17,045 nucleotides of DNA from Chloroflexota bacterium (GTDB lineage: Bacteria; Chloroflexota; Anaerolineae; Anaerolineales; Villigracilaceae), in assembly GCA_026389975.1 (NCBI GenBank), contig JAPLGV010000358.1, forward strand, positions 3,838 through 20,882, in the 5' to 3' direction. Positions 1-8,136 of the stretch are shown here, one piece after another. Below the pieces are notes generated by a model, which saw only the letters and a list, made by a program, of their open reading frames with translations, did not search any database and had not been told where the DNA came from. Every line of letters starts with the position of its first letter. Position 1 is the stretch's first letter. The position numbers and the translations under genes are program-made.

Positions 1-218
1 CTCATACGTCCACCCTAACTGCGACTCCCATCTGGACCGTGGCACTATCACTCTAACGGCGCAAAGGCAGCAAGGTAGAAAATGCTCTCGATGATCAGCA
101 AAAAGGAAGCTATCAGGCTTAAATCAGCGGGCATAAAATAAAAAGTCTACTCGAAATCGGGTTATCGGGTATGATTAAGAGGCGGTTAGGTTCAGCGATT
201 CGTCGGAGGAGTTTGCAT

Positions 219-1379
219 ATGAGAGTTGCCCGTCGTTCCTCGCCTGTGATCAATTGTTTTGAATTCCACGTTTCCCATAAAACCAGAGAAAAATATCAAT
301 TTGATGAGCAATTATTCGCCTTGAACGGCAATGTAGTTCTGGCTGATTTCGCCGCTGCCCGGCGTTTCGCCGAGAGCATGACAAAAGTACGCGGTCAGTT
401 CGTCCCAGCCAGCGATATCAACGCCATGGGTTTGATTGACGAAATCCTGCACATCCTCGTCCGCCAGTACGAGATGCAAAACCCAGGCGTCATGAGGCGG
501 GCCCTGGATGCGGTCGGATTGGACGCGGATGCGGCCCTGCTAAAATTTACCGAGGACTTCCCCCCCATGGCAGTCTATCGCCGCGAAATGGATGCCCGGC
601 ACTACCTGGACATGGACACTGCCGGCCGACCGAACCGCGCCGCCACGCTGGAAGAGATGCTCATCCTGCATATCACGAACCAGAATCCGGCTGTCCAACC
701 GTATAAAGAACTCTTCGACGAGGAACCGCTCAAACAGTCCAGCCCCTACGAGCAAGCGGTGCGGGTGCTGAAAGATTTCTTCAAAGGACAGCCTGGTTTT
801 GGAAACCCGGAAACGAAAGCAGAGGATCGAGAGTCGTTGATCGAAGTATTGCTTGCGCCGGCACGCGTCGCACCGCACTCGCTGTCTGCCCAATTGGAGT
901 TCCTGCTCAACCATTGGGGCGTTATCCTGGGTGAGAGTTTCGTGCTGAAGATTCTGCGCGGTATAGACTTCGTCAAGGAAGATGCCCTCCGCGGTAACTT
1001 CGCCGGAGGCTTCGCCGGAAACGTCCCCGTGCTGACTTTTACCGGCCACGACAATACCGAGTACGAGCGCTTCAGTCCCGATAAGGATTGGATGCCGCGT
1101 CTCGTCTTGATTGCCAAGAACTCCTACGTCTGGCTTGACCAGCTTTCAAAAAAATTCCAGCGTGCCATCTTCCACTTGGATCAAATTCCAGATGAAGAGC
1201 TGGAGCTTCTACAGCAGTATCGCCTCACAGCGCATGAAACAGATGATGCGCCAGACCGACGCAGTGGCTTCGGCGTATTCATTGATGGATTACCAGATTG
1301 CCGCCGACCTGGGCGGTTGGGAGGCGCTGCAAAACCTGCGCTGGCGCGCCTGGCAGCATGGCATCCGCCTTTCTGCTGA
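219..1379 (+). pseudogene. alpha-amylase family (GH13) protein, N-terminal part of a broken gene
   Basis: This is the 5' half of a large glycoside hydrolase gene. I place the start at ATG 219 because GGAGGA at 205-210 lies 8 bases before it; the in-frame ATG at 171 has no such site. The first ~290 residues look like the helical N-terminal region that Chloroflexota amylase-like proteins carry before the barrel (FEFHVS near the start, then INAMGLIDEILH). The barrel entry follows with DWMPRLVLIAKN and YVWLDQLSKKFQR, then DQIPDEELELL ending near 1211. After about 1215 this frame no longer resembles the family and runs as nonsense to a stop at 1379. The expected continuation is in the next frame (separate entry). 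From memory of the family, a conserved strand of roughly 13-14 residues (GFTGLWLIGLWER type) should join the halves and is absent. A true pseudogene or an assembly error are both possible. Confidence 0.75.
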
Positions 1380-2946
1380 CATGGTTCCCAATCACATAGG
1401 CATCGATTCGCGCTGGCTGGTAGAGCACCCCGACTGGTTCCTCTCACTCCCCTACTCGCCTTACCCAAACTACTCCTTCAACGGTGCAGACCTGTCGAAC
1501 GACAGCCGCGTGGGGATTCAAATCGAGGATCACTATTACGATAAAAGCGACGCGGCAGTGGTCTTCAAACGCTTTGACCGCTGGACCGGCGACACGCGCT
1601 ACGTCTATCACGGCAACGACGGCACCTCCTTGCCTTGGAACGACACTGCCCAACTGGACTACTCAAAGCCGGAGGTGCGCGAGGCCATCATCCAGACCAT
1701 CCTGCACGTGGCGCGCAATTTTCCCATCATACGTTTCGACGCCGCCATGACTCTCGCCAAGAAACACATCCAGCGCCTGTGGTTCCCCGAGCCGGGACAC
1801 GGCGGGGCGATCCCGTCTCGTTCCGAGCATGGCATGACCCGGGTCCAGTTTGAGGCGGCCATTCCGAACGAGTTCTGGCGCGAAGTGGTGGACCGTGTCG
1901 CGGCGGAAGTCGCGGACACGCTGCTGCTGGCTGAGGCTTTCTGGATGATGGAAGGCTATTTCGTCCGCACGCTGGGGATGCACCGTGTGTATAACTCGGC
2001 GTTCATGCATATGCTACGCGACGAGGATAACGCCAAATACCGCCAGGTGATCAAGAACACGCTCGAGTTCGACCCGCAGGTGCTCAAACGCTACGTCAAC
2101 TTTATGAACAACCCCGACGAAAAGACCGCTGCCGAGCAGTTCGGCACCACCGACAAGTACTTCGGCGTCTGTACGCTGATGGTCACCCTGCCCGGCCTGC
2201 CGATGATTGGTCACGGGCAGATCGAAGGCTATCGCGAGAAATACGGCATGGAATATCGTCACGCCAAATGGGACGAGTCCGTGGACGATGGTCTGGTGCG
2301 CGGCCACGAATGGCGCATCTTCCCATTGACCCACCGGCGCGCACTCTTTGCCAACGTGGAGTATTTCCAGCTGTATGACTTTTACACCCTGGACTCCCAC
2401 ACTGTGGGTGCAAGCGGAACGGTTAACGAGGATGTGTTCGCTTACTCCAACTGCATCGGGAATGAACGCGGTTTGGTGGTCTATCACAATAAGGTTGCTG
2501 AAACGCGTGGCTGGATCAAGAACTCCGCCGCTTCTATGGACAAAGCCAGCGGCCAACTTGTTCAGAAGACGCTATCCGAGGCGCTGTCCCTACCGAAAGA
2601 AGCCTGCGTCGTTTTCAAGGATTACGTCACTGGGCTGGAATACATCCGCTCCTGCCGGGAACTGACCGATAAGGGCTTATATGTAGAACTGGGCGGTTAC
2701 CAGTGTCACGTCTTTCTGGATTGGCGGTTTGTCAATGGGGAACAGTGGCAGGTTGTTTGCGAGTCGCTAAATGGCGCGGGGGTGCCGTCTGCATATGGGA
2801 AGTTCGATGAAATGTTCGCGGTGAAAGCGGAAGAAAAAAAAGTTGCTGAGAAACGAGTAAAAAGTAAGAAGGCAAAAAGCGAGAAGAGGACTGCGAAACC
2901 GCGCAAGAATCAAGCCAAGCCAAAATCCACCGTAAAGAAAAACTAG
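1204..2946 (+). pseudogene. alpha-amylase family (GH13) protein, catalytic C-terminal part of the broken gene
   Basis: This is the 3' half of the same gene, shifted by one frame. Recognisable protein starts around IASQRMKQM (about 1219) and stays open to the TAA at 2944. The GH13 conserved regions are all present: region I DMVPNH at 1378-1395, region II IIRFDAAM with the nucleophile Asp at 1738, region III LLLAEAFW with the acid/base Glu at 1933, and region IV NFMNNPDE with Asp at 2116. The catalytic residues are therefore intact although the first barrel strand is lost. The last ~40 residues, from about 2821, are a Lys/Ala/Glu-rich tail unlike the rest. No ribosome binding site precedes ATG 1234, 1243 or 1246, so independent translation looks unlikely. 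The substrate, an alpha-glucan or a small glucoside, cannot be told. It is convergent with the ABC-F gene. Confidence 0.75.
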
Positions 2947-3107
2947 GACGAACAACTTCTCGGCTTCTTCGACTAAATAAACTCAAAATCGGAGTCGTTA
3001 TTGGCGGGTCTTCGTTTAACTACTGCAGAAATTACAATCAGGCAACTGGCGAGTACGACAATAGGCTGGTTATCCGGGCAGTCTTGGTAGAAGTCCGATA
3101 AAATCCA

Positions 3108-3132
3108 GCCGGGAACAAATTTAGTTCTCGGC
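3108..3132 (+). terminator. possible terminator between convergent genes
   Basis: GCCGGGAAC (3108-3116) and GTTCTCGGC (3124-3132) form a 9-bp stem with one G-U pair and a 7-base loop. On the minus strand the wobble becomes an A-C mismatch, so plus-strand RNA folds better. An AT-rich run with scattered T's follows. It lies 160 bases after the amylase stop, so the assignment is weak. I see nothing else in 2947-3148. Confidence 0.3.
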
Positions 3133-3148
3133 CATTATATTTATTCGT

Positions 3149-5152
3149 TTATTGATTTTGTAACTGCTCCCACTCCGCCAGCCACGCGTCCATCTCGGCT
3201 TGCAGGGCGGTGTACTGGTTGCCCCACTTGCGGACCAGCGTCGTGTCTTTGGGGGGATTTTCCAGTTTCCTTCCGAGTTCGGCCATCTGAACCTCCTGAG
3301 CGGCGATTTTATTCTCCAATTCCTGCAGACGAGCAATCCTGCGGCGTTCTTCTTTCGCGGCCGGGTCCACTGAGCGGCGTACAGCGCGTTTCTTGACAGT
3401 CTGGGTTACTTCTACAGTGCGCAGCACGCCCAGACGTTCACGCTCTTCCCGTCGCTGGCTGTATGTTCCTTCAAAAATGGTCAGTTGCGACTCATCAGGT
3501 TCGATTTCCCAGATTTGGGTACCCAGCGCGTCGATCAGATAGCGGTCGTGCGTGACCAGTAAAATCGTCCCGCCGTAGTCGTCGAGAACGGCTTCCAGCA
3601 CTTCCTGTGAGGGAATATCCAGGTGGTTGGTAGGCTCATCGAGCAGCAGCAGGTTGGTATCCTGCAAAGCCAGTTTCGCCAGCGCCAGCCGTCCACGCTC
3701 GCCGCCAGAGAGGACCGATACCTTCTTGAAGGCGTCGTCACCGGAGAAGAGATATTTGCCCAGGTATTCGCGGATTTGTCCCGGCAGCCAATGCGGCATG
3801 ACCAGGTCGATTTCCTGGACAAGCGTGTTCTCAGGGTTCAGTCCCTCGTGCGCCTGGGCAAAGTAACCGATTTTCAGCGATGCTCCCAGCTTCACTTCGC
3901 CTTCCAGCGGATCCAACTGGCCCAGCACGGTTTTGAGGAAGGTGGTCTTGCCAGCCCCGTTCGGACCGATCAGCGCGGCGCAATCGCCACGCCGCAGGAC
4001 GATATCCGGCGCGGCGAAAAGCAAACGCCCAGGGTAACCGACCCGCAGGTCTGAGGTGCGCAGAACGAGTTCGCCGGAACGGGTCGCCGAGCGCAGGTTC
4101 AGGTGCAGACGTGGCAGAGTCCGCACAGGGGCACGCAGCGATCGCACGCGTCGTTCTGCTTCCTCCGGTCCGAAGGGCGAAGTCCCGATGGTCACATCCT
4201 CGCTGGTCTCGATCCATTTCTGGTTGACCACGGCCTCCATGCCGACCTGCTCGATGGCCTGGACGATGCGGCTCAAGCGGCGCAGTTTGCCTTTGGCCTG
4301 ACTCACGTTTTGGCCGGAGATGTTTTTCTTGATATATTCGACGTCTTTGAGTAATTTTTCTTTTTCAGCCTCGAAGGTTTCGCGGCGGTGCTCCCAGCGT
4401 TCTTCGCGGGTGCGCAGGTAGGCCGAGTAATTGCCGGAATAGTGCTCGGTGGCGCCGAAGACCATCTCAAGGATGCCGTTGGCCACCCGGTCGAGGAAGT
4501 AGCGGTCGTGCGAGACGATGACCACCGCACCGTCCCACTTGCTCAAGTAGCCTTCCAGCCATTCGACCGCGGCGATATCCAGGTGATTGGTGGGCTCGTC
4601 GAGCATCAGCAGGTCAGGCTCGGAGAGCAGCAGGCGGGCCAAGAAGGCGCGTGTGCGCTGGCCTCCAGAAAGGTGATCGAGCGGCATGTGGAAATCATCG
4701 GATGAAAAACCGAGGCCGGTCAGGACCTGTTTGATACGGGTTTGGAACGTGTACCCGCCACGCCGCTCGAACTCGTGCTGGAGCGGGCCGTACCGGACCA
4801 AGGCCTGGTCGCGCCTTTCCGGGGCGGACATCTCGGCTTCGAGTTTTTCCAGTTCCCCCTGCCGGGCGATGAGGTCGGTGAAGACAGCAAAGCAGGCATC
4901 CCAGACGGTGCCTTCCATCTCGAACTCGGCCTCCTGTGGCAGGTACCCGATGCGGACGGCTTTGGCGCGCGAAATCTTCCCGCCGGAGGGTTCATCCAGG
5001 CCGACCAGGATGCGCAGGAGCGTGGTCTTTCCGCATCCGTTCGGTCCAACCAGCGCCAGGCGCGAGCCCTTAGGGATGGCAAACGAGACGCCGGAGAACA
5101 GGTCCATCGGGCCGAAGGATTTGGAGAGATTGTTGGCGGTGATGAGGGACAT
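3149..5152 (-). CDS. ABC-F family ATP-binding protein (Uup/EttA-like)
   Basis: This is a soluble ATPase with two ABC domains and no membrane segment. ABC-F proteins bind the ribosomal E site and help stalled or initiating ribosomes; some protect against antibiotics. Domain 1 has Walker A GPNGCGKT (36-43), signature LSGGQ (161-165) and Walker B LLMLDEPTNHLD (181-192). Domain 2 has GPNGAGKT (396-403), LSGGE (481-485) and LLLLDEPTNHLD (501-512). Between them, about 235-340, is a charged helical linker matching the P-site-tRNA-interacting region, with YIKKNISGQNVSQAKGK. Residues 590-667 form a charged coiled-coil tail like that of Uup and its relatives. Both catalytic Glu residues are intact. At 667 residues the length is normal for the long members. 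The gene has its own -10 element 46 bases upstream, but no clear Shine-Dalgarno. The exact subfamily cannot be fixed by eye. Confidence 0.95.
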   Translation of the reverse strand: MSLITANNLSKSFGPMDLFSGVSFAIPKGSRLALVGPNGCGKTTLLRILVGLDEPSGGKISRAKAVRIGYLPQEAEFEMEGTVWDACFAVFTDLIARQGELEKLEAEMSAPERRDQALVRYGPLQHEFERRGGYTFQTRIKQVLTGLGFSSDDFHMPLDHLSGGQRTRAFLARLLLSEPDLLMLDEPTNHLDIAAVEWLEGYLSKWDGAVVIVSHDRYFLDRVANGILEMVFGATEHYSGNYSAYLRTREERWEHRRETFEAEKEKLLKDVEYIKKNISGQNVSQAKGKLRRLSRIVQAIEQVGMEAVVNQKWIETSEDVTIGTSPFGPEEAERRVRSLRAPVRTLPRLHLNLRSATRSGELVLRTSDLRVGYPGRLLFAAPDIVLRRGDCAALIGPNGAGKTTFLKTVLGQLDPLEGEVKLGASLKIGYFAQAHEGLNPENTLVQEIDLVMPHWLPGQIREYLGKYLFSGDDAFKKVSVLSGGERGRLALAKLALQDTNLLLLDEPTNHLDIPSQEVLEAVLDDYGGTILLVTHDRYLIDALGTQIWEIEPDESQLTIFEGTYSQRREERERLGVLRTVEVTQTVKKRAVRRSVDPAAKEERRRIARLQELENKIAAQEVQMAELGRKLENPPKDTTLVRKWGNQYTALQAEMDAWLAEWEQLQNQ

Positions 5153-5197
5153 GAATTAACCACAGATGAAGGAGACGAACATAGATAAACCCGCCGA

Positions 5198-5226
5198 ATT
5201 ATACCTTACACGATATGCATAAAAAA
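5198..5226 (-). promoter_or_regulatory. promoter of the ABC-F gene
   Basis: On the minus strand a perfect TATAAT (5203-5198) lies in the context GGTATAATTCG. The -35 zone falls on the T-run of the proC terminator and is poor (TTTTTA or TTTTTT at 16-17 bases). The predicted transcript start is near 5191, giving a leader of about 40 bases. The same GGTATAATTCG core precedes yebC. Confidence 0.6.
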
Positions 5227-5254
5227 TCGAACGGTTTTTACCCGTTCGATTTTT
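5221..5254 (-). terminator. intrinsic terminator after proC
   Basis: A perfect 13-bp stem (AAAAATCGAACGG at 5222-5234 with its complement at 5242-5254) has a 7-base loop. On the minus strand it ends in six T's. It starts 5 bases after the proC stop, so it closes the yebC-ruvC-ruvA-proC block and isolates the ABC-F gene downstream. Confidence 0.85.
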
Positions 5255-5258
5255 CCCG

Positions 5259-6116
5259 TCAGTCCTTGCCTGTTTCCGGGATGTGGACCGGCGTCTCCTT
5301 GCCCAGTTCCAGCGAACGCTGGTAGGCCGCCCAGATGGCCCGTGAAATCGCGGTTCGGAAACCGGCTTTTTCGAGGTAATACAACGCCTCCGCCGAAGTC
5401 CCGCCCGGCGAGGTGACCTGGTTGCGCAGCGCCGCCACGTGGACATCCGTCTTCTCATTGACGATCTGGTAGTACGCTACCGAACCTTTGAGGGTCTGCA
5501 CCACCAATTGCTCGGAGACGCGCCGCGAAAAGCCCATATGAACCCCGGCGTCAATCATGGCTTCCATGAACATGAACACGTAGGCCGGACCAGTACCGGA
5601 GAGAGCCGTTGCCATGTCGAGATAGTTCTCGTCGTCCACCTGCACTTCGTCGCCGAACGCACCCAGGATGGCGCGCGCCGTTTCCTTTTGCGCCTCGCTG
5701 GTCGAGGGCGACGCCATCCAGACGGTGATTCCCTGCCCGATCTGCGCCGGGGTATTGGGCATCGAGCGGACGACGGCATTGTGTTTCAGTCCCTTGCTGA
5801 TCTTCCCGATGGTCGCCCCGGCAACGATGGAAAGCACCAGCGCGCCAGCTGGGACAGCACCCTTCAATCCGTTGAGTACCTCGGTCAGCCGCTGGGGCTT
5901 GACTGAAAGCACAACCACATCCGCCTCCGCAGCAGCCTCCTTGTTGTCCGTAAACGGCTGGACACCGTACTTCTGGTGAAGGTCATCAACGCGCTTCGCG
6001 TGGTTATCAGCAGCCAGCAAGTCACCCGGTTTCGCCAGTCCCTGGCGCAGCAACCCGGCGGTCATGGCTTCTGCCATCGCTCCCGAACCGATAAAAGCAA
6101 TCTTCTTCTCTAACAT
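5259..6116 (-). CDS. proC: pyrroline-5-carboxylate reductase
   Basis: It catalyses the last step of proline synthesis, the NAD(P)H-dependent reduction of 1-pyrroline-5-carboxylate to L-proline, in the cytoplasm. The N-terminus is a Rossmann fold with IGSGAMAEAM (9-18), followed by VVVLSVKPQ (67-75) and the family stretch VRSMPNTPAQIGQG (116-129). The C-terminal dimerisation domain has ALSGTGPAY (171-179) and the signature LRNQVTSPGGTSAEAL (230-245), which lines the substrate site. At 285 residues it is slightly longer than the usual 260-275; the extra residues are a short polar tail after 270. ATG 6116 is preceded by a strong AGGAGG. A GC-rich hairpin lies between ruvA and proC, and an intrinsic terminator directly follows the gene. 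The identification is secure. Confidence 0.96.
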   Translation of the reverse strand: MLEKKIAFIGSGAMAEAMTAGLLRQGLAKPGDLLAADNHAKRVDDLHQKYGVQPFTDNKEAAAEADVVVLSVKPQRLTEVLNGLKGAVPAGALVLSIVAGATIGKISKGLKHNAVVRSMPNTPAQIGQGITVWMASPSTSEAQKETARAILGAFGDEVQVDDENYLDMATALSGTGPAYVFMFMEAMIDAGVHMGFSRRVSEQLVVQTLKGSVAYYQIVNEKTDVHVAALRNQVTSPGGTSAEALYYLEKAGFRTAISRAIWAAYQRSLELGKETPVHIPETGKD

Positions 6117-6138
6117 CGTTCCTCCTGTTATTTAGCAA

Positions 6139-6166
6139 CGCCCCCGCTTTACCGATAGCGGGGGCG
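6139..6166 (-). other. GC-rich hairpin between ruvA and proC
   Basis: CGCCCCCGCT (6139-6148) and AGCGGGGGCG (6157-6166) make a perfect 10-bp stem with an 8-base loop. On the minus strand TTGCTAAATAA follows, not a T-run, so full termination is doubtful. It ends about 10 bases before the proC ribosome binding site. It may act as a partial terminator, an mRNA-end stabiliser or a REP-like repeat. Confidence 0.55.
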
Positions 6167-6181
6167 GATTGATTGTACAAA

Positions 6182-6763
6182 TCATTTTCCGCCGAATTGC
6201 TGCAAGGCCAGCCGCAGACGTTCCTCCACGTCATCCGGTGCGTCCTTCGGGATGGACTGGATGGCAGTCTGCGCCTCGACGACCGAGTAGCCCAGCGCCG
6301 TCAGCGCCGCCAGGACCTCGGAATCGGTATCTGACATCGAGGCAATTTTTTCCAATCCGCTGACCGGTTTCAGCCGGTCATGCAGGTAGAGCACCATTTT
6401 CTGGGCCGTCTTTTTGCCAACGCCCGGGACGCGGCTCAACAGATCCGGCTCGTCGCTGAAGACCGCCCGTTGGACGGAATCCAGGTTCAGGGTCGAGAGC
6501 ACCGCCAGTGCTGTTCGCGGCCCCACCCCGTCCACGCCAAGCAATGTCGTGAACAGTTCGCGGTCCGCTTGGGACTCAAAACCGAATAGCTTCCAATCAA
6601 CTTCGCGGACGACAAGATGGGTAAAAAGAAAAATGGCTTCTCCGGCCTTCGTCCGCTCGCGCAGCGGTTTCGGGACGAAGACACGCAGGCCCACTCCGCC
6701 GGTCTCAATGATGATGGCATTGTCTTCGACTTGAGTGATTTCACCGCGTAAAGTTGCAATCAT
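6182..6763 (-). CDS. ruvA: Holliday junction branch migration protein RuvA
   Basis: RuvA binds four-way DNA junctions as a tetramer and loads the RuvB motor for branch migration in recombinational repair. The 193-residue protein has the usual three parts. An N-terminal OB-fold opens with MIATLRGEI and contains FTHLVVREVDWKLFGF (47-62). Two helix-hairpin-helix motifs follow, LLGVDGVGPRTALAVLS (74-90) and LLSRVPGVGKKTAQKMV (108-124). A C-terminal three-helix domain with LAALTALGYS (151-160) contacts RuvB in known homologues. The start overlaps the ruvC stop in an ATGA arrangement (6760-6763), implying translational coupling. The usual partner ruvB does not follow; proC does. Confidence 0.96.
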   Translation of the reverse strand: MIATLRGEITQVEDNAIIIETGGVGLRVFVPKPLRERTKAGEAIFLFTHLVVREVDWKLFGFESQADRELFTTLLGVDGVGPRTALAVLSTLNLDSVQRAVFSDEPDLLSRVPGVGKKTAQKMVLYLHDRLKPVSGLEKIASMSDTDSEVLAALTALGYSVVEAQTAIQSIPKDAPDDVEERLRLALQQFGGK

Positions 6764-7248
6764 AGCTCACCATATTTTTGTGTGTTCAGGTGTGTAATCG
6801 CAATCGCCAGGGCGTCGGCGGCATCGTCGGGCTTGGGGATTTCCGGCAGCGCCAGCAGCACACGCACCATCTCCTGCACCTGCTTCTTCCCTGCGCTCCC
6901 ATACCCGGCCACGGCCTGCTTGACCTCGTTGGGCGTGTATTCGGCCATGTCCAATCCGGCCTCTGCGATGGCCAGCATTATTACGCCGCGCGCCTGCCCG
7001 ACAGCAATGGCTGTGGAAATATTGCGTTGGAAAAACAACTTCTCCACCGCGCAAGAGTCCGGCCGGTGGAGAAGCAAAATCTCATTCAGTTGGTGGAAGA
7101 GCATCGAAAGACGCTGGTGGGCCGCGACGCCGGCCGGGGTCCGGAGGGTGCCGTAAGCGACTGATTCCAGGCTGCCATCCGCCCGGTCGCGCACCAGACC
7201 GTAACCGGTCGTTGCCGTCCCCGGGTCAATCCCCAGCACTAGAGTCAT
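6760..7248 (-). CDS. ruvC: crossover junction endodeoxyribonuclease RuvC
   Basis: RuvC is the dimeric resolvase that nicks Holliday junctions symmetrically after RuvAB branch migration. The 162-residue protein matches the family length. The acidic metal-binding residues are visible: Asp8 in LGIDPGTATTGYG, Glu69 in CAVEKLFF, and Asp142 and Asp145 in DDAADALAIAITH. FFQRNISTAIAVGQARG (72-88) and YTPNEVKQAVAGYGSAGKKQ (104-123) are typical RuvC stretches. ATG 7248 has only a weak upstream site (ACAGGTT). It sits 51 bases downstream of yebC, a common arrangement, and overlaps ruvA by four bases. It is probably transcribed from the yebC promoter. Confidence 0.96.
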   Translation of the reverse strand: MTLVLGIDPGTATTGYGLVRDRADGSLESVAYGTLRTPAGVAAHQRLSMLFHQLNEILLLHRPDSCAVEKLFFQRNISTAIAVGQARGVIMLAIAEAGLDMAEYTPNEVKQAVAGYGSAGKKQVQEMVRVLLALPEIPKPDDAADALAIAITHLNTQKYGEL

Positions 7249-7271
7249 ATTTAACCTGTAGAGACGGCAGC

Positions 7272-7291
7272 GTCGGGCATGGGTGCCTGAC
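7272..7291. repeat. short palindrome between yebC and ruvC
   Basis: GTCGGGCA (7272-7279) and TGCCTGAC (7284-7291) pair over 8 bases with one G-U and a TGGG loop. CCTGT at 7256-7260 and ACAGG at 7294-7298 make a further inverted pair around it. No T-run follows in either direction. It resembles a REP-type intergenic palindrome more than a terminator. Confidence 0.4.
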
Positions 7292-7299
7292 CGACAGGA

Positions 7300-8055
7300 C
7301 TACTCGGCCTCGAGCGCCGCCAGAGCCTCGTCAGAAATCTTCAAGTTATTAAAAACGTTGGCCACATCGTCCAATTCTTCCAGCGCTTCGATTACGCGCA
7401 GCACCGACAGAGTGTGGTCCACAGGCAGTTCCATGTCCTGCTTGGAAATCATGCGCAGCCCGGCATCGTCGGGCGTAACATCTGCTTTTTTCAGGGCATC
7501 ACTGATCTTCTTGAAAGCCTCCACCGGGCCAATAATTTCGATGTTTTCGCCGTCTTCGGCCACATCCTCGGCTCCGGCGTCAACGGCCAGTTCGAAAGCC
7601 TTGTCAAAACTCAATTGGCTGGCCGGGAACGAGAAATACGAGTTGCGGGTGAATTGCCAGCCGACTGCGCCGGCTTCGGCCATAGTCCCGCCGCTGCGGC
7701 TGAGCAGGTGACGGATTTCCGCCACGGTCCGGTTGCGGTTGTCGGTAACGCAATCCAGCATGAATGCCACACCATGCGGCCCAAAGCCTTCATAGGTAAT
7801 CTCTTCAAATACGGTGCCGTCTTTATCATCACCGGTACCACGTTTGATGGCTCGCTCGATATTTTCCTTTGGCATGTTCCCGGCACGGGCTTTTTCAATC
7901 GCCAGCGCCAGTCTGAAATTGCTATCCGCATCGCCACCGCCTTCACGGGCTGCCATGACGATTTCACGTGCCAGGCGGGTGAAAATGGCACCCTTCCTGG
8001 CGTCTGCCGCACCCTTCTTGCGGCGGATGGTTGCCCAGTGGCTGTGTCCAGACAT
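7300..8055 (-). CDS. yebC: YebC/PmpR family translation and transcription factor
   Basis: This family was long described as a DNA-binding regulator. More recent work links YebC and mitochondrial TACO1 to translation of difficult, proline-rich stretches. The 251-residue protein begins with the family hallmark MSGHSHWATIRRKKGAADAR, followed by FTRLAREIVMAAREGG and ALAIEKARAGNMPKENIERA. The central IKRGTGD and YEGFGPHGVAF blocks, and NRTVAEIRHLLSRSGG, are also typical. The family's usual length is about 240-250. A good AGGAGTG precedes ATG 8055. It heads the yebC-ruvC-ruvA(-proC) block and has a well-formed promoter overlapping the end of degV. YebC next to ruvC and ruvA is a widely conserved neighbourhood. 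Confidence 0.96.
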   Translation of the reverse strand: MSGHSHWATIRRKKGAADARKGAIFTRLAREIVMAAREGGGDADSNFRLALAIEKARAGNMPKENIERAIKRGTGDDKDGTVFEEITYEGFGPHGVAFMLDCVTDNRNRTVAEIRHLLSRSGGTMAEAGAVGWQFTRNSYFSFPASQLSFDKAFELAVDAGAEDVAEDGENIEIIGPVEAFKKISDALKKADVTPDDAGLRMISKQDMELPVDHTLSVLRVIEALEELDDVANVFNNLKISDEALAALEAE

Positions 8056-8107
8056 ATTAGTACACTCCTATAACCACATTCGCGGGAATTTTCGCAATAG
8101 CCTGCGA

Positions 8108-8136
8108 ATTATACCATAGCGATATTTACACCACAA
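8108..8136 (-). promoter_or_regulatory. promoter of the yebC-ruvC-ruvA operon
   Basis: On the minus strand TTGTGG (8136-8131), a 17-base spacer and a perfect TATAAT (8113-8108) are preceded by TGG, giving an extended -10. The -35 lies inside the last codons of degV. The predicted start is near 8101, with a leader of about 46 bases. An imperfect inverted repeat, ATTCGCGGG/CCTGCGAAT (8078-8109), covers the start region. Confidence 0.7.

Noticed and set aside
1111..1203. TTG start for the downstream amylase frame
   Set aside because: The residues before about 1204 in this frame have no family likeness and overlap the good upstream frame. The open stretch is accidental.
2987..3000. TCAAAATCGGAGT shared with 11828-11840
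   Set aside because: It is a 13-base match with no extended similarity or symmetry, so it is probably chance.
3077..3105. GATAAAAT as a plus-strand -10 element
   Set aside because: No -35 lies at the right spacing, and no plus-strand gene follows before the convergent ABC-F gene.
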